Part shown: piece after piece, positions 1 through 6,600 of the stretch
Layout: each line of letters begins with the position of its first letter
Numbering within the stretch: position 1 is the stretch's first letter
From: Phycisphaeraceae bacterium
GTDB lineage: Bacteria; Planctomycetota; Phycisphaerae; Phycisphaerales; Phycisphaeraceae
NCBI GenBank assembly: GCA_003551485.1
Contig: PUMS01000220.1
Span: forward strand, 1 to 7,312
Direction: 5' to 3'
Length of the DNA stretch: 7,312 nt
Program-made: the position numbers and the translations under genes
Notes under the pieces: model-generated
Database searches by the model: none
Seen by the model: only the letters and a program-made list of their open reading frames with translations
Told to the model about the DNA's origin: nothing

Positions 1-57
1 CCGAGACGGCCGCGCTCCGCACCGGCCCGCTTCCCGGCGATTTTCAGGGCAGGTGGA

Positions 58-576
58 CTATCGCATCGTGACCACCGCGGGGACGGTGTGGATCGGCTCG
101 CCGTCGTCGGGGGGGTAGTAGGTGCCGACGATGGTTACCTGGCTGGAGCGCGGCGACTGGTGGGGGCGCCACATGAGGGGGACGGAGTAGACCCAGCCCA
201 CGTGGGTGGTGCCGCGGCCCCACATCCGCAACTGCTCAGCGCTGCGGTTCCAGGTCAGGTGCGGCTGAAGTCGGCGCCAGTCCACGTCGCGGTCGAGCAC
301 GCCGTCGAAGAGCATCAGCCGCATCGTGCCTTCGTTCAGTTCGACGAACGTGCCCCCGCCGCGCGGGCGGAAGTAGAGGTTGATGCGGATGGTGTCCGGC
401 ACCGAGGCGGCGGTAGCCGCGGCGGTGTTGACCACCAGCAGGCCCACGGCCTCGATCGGACCGGCACGGGCGCCGGAGCGCGGGGAGTTGGTCGACGCGG
501 CATCGCCACTGGCGGCACAGGCGGTCAGCTCCGCCGCGGCGGCCAGCATCAGGATCGCGAGGAAACATCTACGCAT
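58..576 (-). CDS. Small outer-membrane lipoprotein, function unknown
   Basis: The 172-residue product starts at ATG 574-576 with a short basic n-region (M-R-R), a hydrophobic core and a consensus lipobox L17-T18-A19-C20. It should therefore be cleaved by signal peptidase II and lipidated on Cys20. Residue +2 is Ala, not Asp, so by the Escherichia coli rule it would go to the outer membrane. Residues 21-40 form a flexible Ala/Ser/Gly linker. About 41-172 alternate hydrophobic residues in a beta-sandwich-like pattern, with five Trp (100, 109, 119, 128, 136) and the segments IRINLYFRP, MRLMLFDGVL, VGWVYSVPLMW and QVTIVGTYYPP. I do not recognise a named family, though similar-looking small lipoproteins seem common in Planctomycetota. 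It lies 31 bp after the secretin stop on the same strand, so co-transcription is likely. A pilotin-like role is possible by position only. Glu16, just before the lipobox, is slightly unusual. The stop is TAG at 58-60. Confidence 0.9.
   Translation of the reverse strand: MRRCFLAILMLAAAAELTACAASGDAASTNSPRSGARAGPIEAVGLLVVNTAAATAASVPDTIRINLYFRPRGGGTFVELNEGTMRLMLFDGVLDRDVDWRRLQPHLTWNRSAEQLRMWGRGTTHVGWVYSVPLMWRPHQSPRSSQVTIVGTYYPPDDGEPIHTVPAVVTMR
517..576 (-). other. Type II (lipoprotein) signal peptide with LTAC lipobox
   Basis: Residues 1-20 of the small protein have M-R-R, a hydrophobic stretch from Phe5 to Ala15, then Leu-Thr-Ala-Cys, which fits the lipobox consensus exactly. This fixes both the reading frame and the choice of start, since no other in-frame Met would give a complete n-region. 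Confidence 0.88.
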
Positions 577-594
577 GGAAAACTGCTACTTTCC
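577..594 (-). promoter_or_regulatory. Weak ribosome binding site and possible small hairpin before the lipoprotein start
   Basis: On the coding strand the purine run GGAAAG (589-594) sits 12 nt before the ATG, which is somewhat far for a Shine-Dalgarno site. The bases next to the ATG (TTTTCC) could pair with it, giving a five-pair stem GGAAA/TTTCC (590-594 with 577-581) and an eight-base loop. The stem is short and A/T-rich, so it would be weak. Only 31 bp separate the two genes and no terminator-like hairpin with a T-run is visible there, which favours one transcript. Confidence 0.3.
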
Positions 595-607
595 GTTGGT
601 CCGTGGG

Positions 608-3600
608 TCAATCGTCGGGAAACTCACCGAGCGGTCGATCTTCATCCTCGCTCGAAGCATCGGGGAACGCGGGCACGGGCACGGGCCCGGCCTCGGGTCG
701 TTCGTGCGGGGTGGGCGTGGGGCCCGGCCGCGCTGTGGAGTCTAACGGCCCCTGGGGCGGCCAGGTCAGCAGCGCCGGCGGGTCGGGGCGGGCTCGCGAC
801 TGCGGAGCCGCATCCGGTGCGGCGGGCTCATCGGGCCACAGGCCCGCGGGCAGGCCCCCTTCGCCATCGGTACCGAAAGGTGCATCGGAAGGATGCGTCC
901 CCGGCGCCGGGCCGGGCCGGCGCAAGGGGCTGGCGGCGCCTTCATGGAAGGGGCGGAACAGCCGCTCCTGGAGATCGTCGCGCTCCATGTCCTTGATCAT
1001 GCCCGTGCGCTCGAGGTGCTCGTTGGTGATGCGGTCGGCGTCGCGCACGTTGCGCAGCACGAACGGGGTCATGATGATCAACAGCTCGCGACGTTCCTTG
1101 ACCGTGCGCGTCTGGCGGAAGGCGGCGCCGAGGATGGGAATGTCGCCCAGCAGCGGCACCTTGTCCTGCTGCTTGTCATCGCTGGTGGTGATCAGCCCGC
1201 CGATCATGATCGTGTGACCGTCCTGGACCGACACGGTGGTCTCGGCCTCGCGGTTGTTGATGATCGGGGCCCGCACACCGGGGCTGACATCGACCGTCGA
1301 GGTCGACAGCGACTTGATCGTCGGCGCCACCATGAGCGTCACCAGCCCATCGGGGTTGATGCGCGGGGTGACTTCGAGGCGGATGCTCACATCCTCGTAA
1401 CTGATGGTGTTGATCGTATCGCCCAGGTCGGTCACGCGGCTGGCGGTGATCAGCGGCACCTCCTCGCCGACCACGATGCGGGCGGTCTGGTTGTCCGCGG
1501 CGGTGATCTGCGGCCGCGAGAGCACCTGGAGCCTGCCCGTGGACTGAAGCGCCTGGAGGAAGAAGTTCACATCCCCGCCGGTGACGCTGACGTTGAAGCC
1601 GCCGAGGTTGGTGATTGCGTTCTGGATGCCGAAGTCGGTGCCGCCGGTGACGGTGGTGCCATCGAACATCTTGGTGATGTTCCAGTCCATGCCCAGGTCG
1701 GTCTGGTCGGTGAGGGTGACCTCGGCCAGCAGGACCTGGATGAGCACCTGCGGCTGCTCGCGGTCCAGTTCATGGACCATCTGCATCACCGAGGTCATGT
1801 GCCTGGGGCTGGCCGAGATCAGCAGGGCGTTGGTGTTCTGCTCGGCGACGACGGCAACCTCGGTCTCCAGCCGCTGAAGCGCTGCGCCCATGGCCTCGGC
1901 GCCGAGGGTGGTGTCCATCCGCGCCCGCTCCTGGTCCAGGAAGCTGCGCAGCGCCGTCTCGATGGCCGCGGCCTGGCTGTAGCGCGGGTAATAGATGCGG
2001 GTGACACGCTCCTGCGCCGGGCTCTCATCGAGCTGCCGGATGATGCGGCCGGCCAGCTCGATGTACTCGCTGGTGCCGCCGACGATGAGGCTGTTGGTGC
2101 GCGCATCGACGGTGACGGTGATCGAGGCCTGATCGGCCGTGCCCAGCGTGGCGCTGATGCCCTCGGCCTCGGCCATCTCGGCCATCTCGGGCGTGGGCCG
2201 CAGCGTGTACTGGATCGACCGGGTGCCATCGGTCTCGGCGGCCTCGATGCGGAACATGCTCGAGATCAGCTCGGCCATCTGCCGGGCATCGGCGTTGGTC
2301 AGCGAGAAGACGCGAAGGTCGGCCTTGCGCGGCACGGTCGAGTCCAGGGCGGTGATGAGCTGCTCCAGCAGCGGCATGCTCTCGACCGGGGCCGAGACCA
2401 CCAGCGAGTTGGACCGCCGGTCGGGCGTGATCAGCAGCGACTCCTGTAGCGCGCTGCGGATCAGCTTCTGACCGGCCTCGTTCTGCCCGATGAACTGAAG
2501 CAGCGTCTGGCGGTTGGCGCTCTCACCGTGCAGCGCCGGCGACTGGTTGGTCAGGGCCTCGAGCAGGATCGGCGATATCTCGGTGGCCCTGGCGTTCTTC
2601 AGGGCGAAGAGGCGGATTTCGGTCACCTTCAGCACCGTGTCCACGTCCAGCCGCTCGATGAGCTGGCCGATGCGAAGCATGTCGCCCTCGCCGGCGGTGA
2701 CGATCAGCGCGTTGGTGCGCTCATCGACGCTGATGCCGATCCCCGCCACGCCCTGGGTCTCGACCAGCGTGCGAAGGCTCTGGGCGGCCTGGCCGGCATC
2801 GGCGCGGCGGAGGGGGAAGACGCGCGTGGGCTGCATCTCGGCGCTGGCCTCATCCAGCCGCCGGACCATCGACTCGGCCAGTTCCATGTCCTCGGGCGTG
2901 GCCCCGATCAGCAGCGCGTTAGCCCTCGCATCGGCGATCACCGTCACGTCGAAGCGCGGCTCGCCCTCGCGCACCGGCCGGCGGTCGAAGAGCTGCTGGA
3001 TCATCGGCGCCATGACGCCGGCGGTGGCGTTCTTGAGCGGGAAGATGCGGAAGGTGCTCTCCTTGCTGGCCGATTCGCCGTCGAGGCTCTCGAGCAGACT
3101 CTCGACCGCGGTGAAGCTCTCGCGGCTGCCGGCGACCAGCAGCGTGTTGGTGCGCGGGTCGGCCACGAAGGTGACGGCCAGGGCGCGGCCCTCGCCGCCG
3201 GCGTCGATCTCGGCGCGGCGCTTGGCGTCGAAGAGCTGCTGGAGCGTGGGGCCGATGCGCGTGGCATCGGCGCGCTCGAGGTCGTAGACCCGCAGGTCCG
3301 AGAGCACCGCCATGGCCTCTTCCGAGTCCAGCCGCCGCACGATCTCATCGATCACGGCCATGTTCTGCTTGCTGGCGGAGATGATCAGCGCGTTGGTCCG
3401 CGTGTCGGTCTCGATGGCGATGCGCTCCATGGCCTCGAGGCCGGGCGCATCGGCGGGCCGGCCGGGCTTATAGAGGCCCTGGCTGATGAGGCTGCGCAGC
3501 ATGGTGGCGATGCGCGAGGCATCGGAGTGCTCGAGCACGTGAATCTGCACCACGCCGGTCTCCATCGGTGGGGGCACATCCACCTTCTCCAGCAGGCCGC

Positions 3601-6600
3601 GGATCAGGCCGAGGTTCTCCCGGCTGGCCGAGACGATCAGGGCGTTGGCCAGCGGGTCGGTGGCGATGTCCACCCGTGACTGCGGATCGGGGGTCTGACC
3701 CTGCGGCGTCATGCTCTGAAGCCTGGCGGTGAAGAGCTGCTGAATCGTCGGGCCGACGGTGCCGGCATCGTTGTGCTCGAGCGGAATGACCGTGAGCTGC
3801 ACCGCCGGGTCGGTCAACTCGACATCGAGCCGCTCGAGCAGGCCCTCGAGCACGGTGGTGTCGTCGCGGTTGGCCACCACCATGAGGCTGTTGGTGCGCA
3901 CATCGGCCAGGATGATCGGCCGCTGGCGCTGCACGTCCGGGGTGGTGGCGGCTTCGTAGCGCCGGTCGAAGAGGTTGGCCAGCGAGGTGGCCAGGGCGCC
4001 GGCGTTGCCGTGCTCGAGCGGGAAGAGCTGCACCTGCCCCAATAGCGCCACCGTCTCGCGGTCGATGGCCTCGAGAATCTGGCCGATGACCTCGAAGCTC
4101 TCAGCGCTGCCGGTGACGATCAGCGCGTTGGTCCGCGGGTCGGGGACGATCAGCACGCGCATCGACTCGGCATCGCCGCTGCCCAGGCTTTCCTGGCGCT
4201 GCACGCGCGAGTCCATGATCGTCTGGACCGTGCCGGCGATGGTGGCGGCCTCGGCGTGCTCCAGCGGCACGATGCGCACATCGTGTACCCCGATGGCCTG
4301 CTCGGCATCGAGGTTCCGCAGCAGGGCCATGAGCACCTCGAAGCTGCGGTCGCTGGCGGCGATCACCAGGGCGTTGGTGCGGGTGTCCACTGAGATGGTC
4401 GGCCGGTCCTCGGGGCGCAGCAGGTCGGCGCTCGGGCCGGTGTAGAGCCCATTGAGCACCTCCCGGATGCGCGTGGCATCGGCGTGCTGAAGCGGGATGA
4501 AGCGGACGCCGCTGGCCGCGCCGGCGCCGGGGATGTCCATGGCCTGGATGACCTCGGCGATCAGCGGCATCACGTCGCTGCGCGCTGCGACCACGAGAAT
4601 CTGCGTCGTCGGATCCCCCTGGATGGTCAGCGCAGCGCGGGTGCGCGCGATGTCGGTGGTGATGCCCTCGCCCTCCTCAGCCAGCGCTGCGCGCAGGCGC
4701 GTGACCTGCACGCGGGCGCCCTCGAGGCCGGGCACCTCCGCTCCCTCGGCGAAGGTGGCCTGAAGCAGCGGCATGAGGCGGTTGACGTCCGCGTGCTTGA
4801 GCGGGAACAGCCGCACCTCGGTGACGATCTTGCCCCGCTGCTTGTCCAGGTCCATCACGATCGCCTCGGCCAGGGCCACCGATGCCGCCTGGCCGCTGAG
4901 CACGATGGCGTTGGTCCGCAGGTCGGCCGAGACGTTGAGCGGGTTGACCAGCGCCTGGCCCACCTGACCCTCGGGCTCGGCGCGACGCTCGACGCTGGTG
5001 CGCGCCCGGCCGGCGAACTCGCGGCCCTGCTCGAAGACCTCGCGCAGCACGTCGCGAACCGACTCGGCATCGGCGTGCTCGAGCATTACCAGCCGCACGG
5101 ACACATCCGTAGCCATGGGCGGGCTGTCCAGCAGCTCGACGATGGCCTTCATCGCCTGGAGGTTCTCCGGCGTGGAGGTGATCACCAGCCGGTTGCTGCC
5201 CTGCTGGTCGGGCTGGACGGGGTCGGCGGTGATGCGGATGGGCTGGGTGAGGTCCAACTCGGGCATCTCGCCGTTGGCGTCGACCTCCCGCAGGTGCACG
5301 CGAAGCCGCCGCACCTGCTCCTGAAGCGCCAGCGCCTCGGGCGTAACCACCTGCCCATCGTCCGGCCGCAGCATCTCCTGGAGCACCCGTGCCAGCCGGG
5401 TGGCATCGGCGTGCTCGAGGGGGATGACCAGCACATCGGCGGCCTCGAAGGCCGCGGGCTCATCCAGCGACTCGATGATCCGGCCCACCTGCTCGAAGAC
5501 CGAGCCGTGGGCGGTAAGGATGATCGACCGCGTGCGGTCGTCGGCCTGCGCGGTGATCGGCTCATCCGGCCGCGCCTGGCGGATGGGCGCCAGCAACTGG
5601 TTGAGCGTGCCGATGATCTTGCTGGGCTGGGCGTGTTCGAGGGTGAAAATCTGGAACGAGACGCCCTGGCCGACCTCGGCCGAGTCGAGCTGCTTGATGA
5701 GCCGTTCGATCTCGGGCATCCGCTGCTCGGCGGCGGCCACGAGCACGGCGTTGCTCTGGGGCAGGGCCGTGACGGTGATCCGCTCGCCGGGGGCGATGCG
5801 GTCGGAGATGGCCGAGTACATCCGCGTCATCGCCTCGGCCACGCGGTTGTTGGAAGCGTTCTCGAGCTGGAAGACCTGGAGCACCGGCTTCTTGCTCTCG
5901 GCCGACTGATCCAGCATCTGGGCGAGCTGGAGGATGGCCTCGTAGTCCTCATCGTCGGCGCTGATCACCAATGCCCGCTGCTGGGCAAGGACCGAGACAT
6001 CGACGCGGCCGGCATTGGCCCCGCCCCCCCCGCCGCGCTGCCCGCGCGGCGCTTCAGCGCCCTCGGGCCCGCTGGCGCCGAACAGGTCCAGCACCGCGCG
6101 CTCGACCTCGCCGGGCTCGGCGTGCTGGAGGATGATCAGCCTCGGGGTGCCCGTGGGCCGGGTCATTTCCTCGACCTGCCCCACCCACTGCTGCACCTGC
6201 TGGTACATCTTCTCGGTCGTGGCCAGCACCAGGGCGTTGGCCCGGGCATCGGCCGTCACCGCCAGCGGGTCCAGCGACCGGTTGCCGCTGCGCGCCGCGG
6301 CGGACTGCTGCTGGTACAGCTCGCGCACCATCGCCGCGGTCCGCGTGGCATCGCTCTTCTGAAGTGACACGAGGTAGACACCCGTGCCGCTGTCCATCGA
6401 GCTGTTGTCGAGCTGGCGGGCCATGGCCACCATGCGCTCGAGGTCGTTGGCCGGACCGCTGACGATGAGCGTGTTGCTCGAGGTTTCAGCCTCGACCACC
6501 ACCCGGCGCGGCTGGGGCTGGCCGCGCGCCGCCGGCTGCACCATGTTCGCCGCGATGCGCGTCAGTGTGCGGGCCAGGTCGGCGGCCTGGGCGTTCTCCA

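Noticed and set aside
1..57. Possible terminator or start of a further downstream gene after the lipoprotein
   Set aside because: Only short GGCC-type pairings and no T-run are visible, so a terminator cannot be supported. A GTG (20-22 on the minus strand) opens a frame to the edge, but there are too few codons and no good ribosome binding site to call a gene.
88..996. Plus-strand open frame, 302 codons, spanning both minus-strand genes
   Set aside because: It is antisense to the lipoprotein and to the secretin tail, is rich in Arg, Gly, Ala and His, and has no recognisable motif. The lipobox and barrel continuity on the other strand are far stronger evidence.
893..2449. Plus-strand open frame, 518 codons
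   Set aside because: It is antisense to the secretin barrel and the last N-domains, which have clear family motifs. Its composition is that of a shadow frame and it has no recognisable domain.
4484..6367. Long open frame on the plus strand, 627 codons
   Set aside because: It lies wholly antisense to the repeat array. Its product is a repetitive, His/Asp/Leu/Gly/Arg-rich sequence that mirrors the repeat spacing of the minus-strand gene, as expected for a shadow frame in GC-rich DNA. No domain is recognisable.
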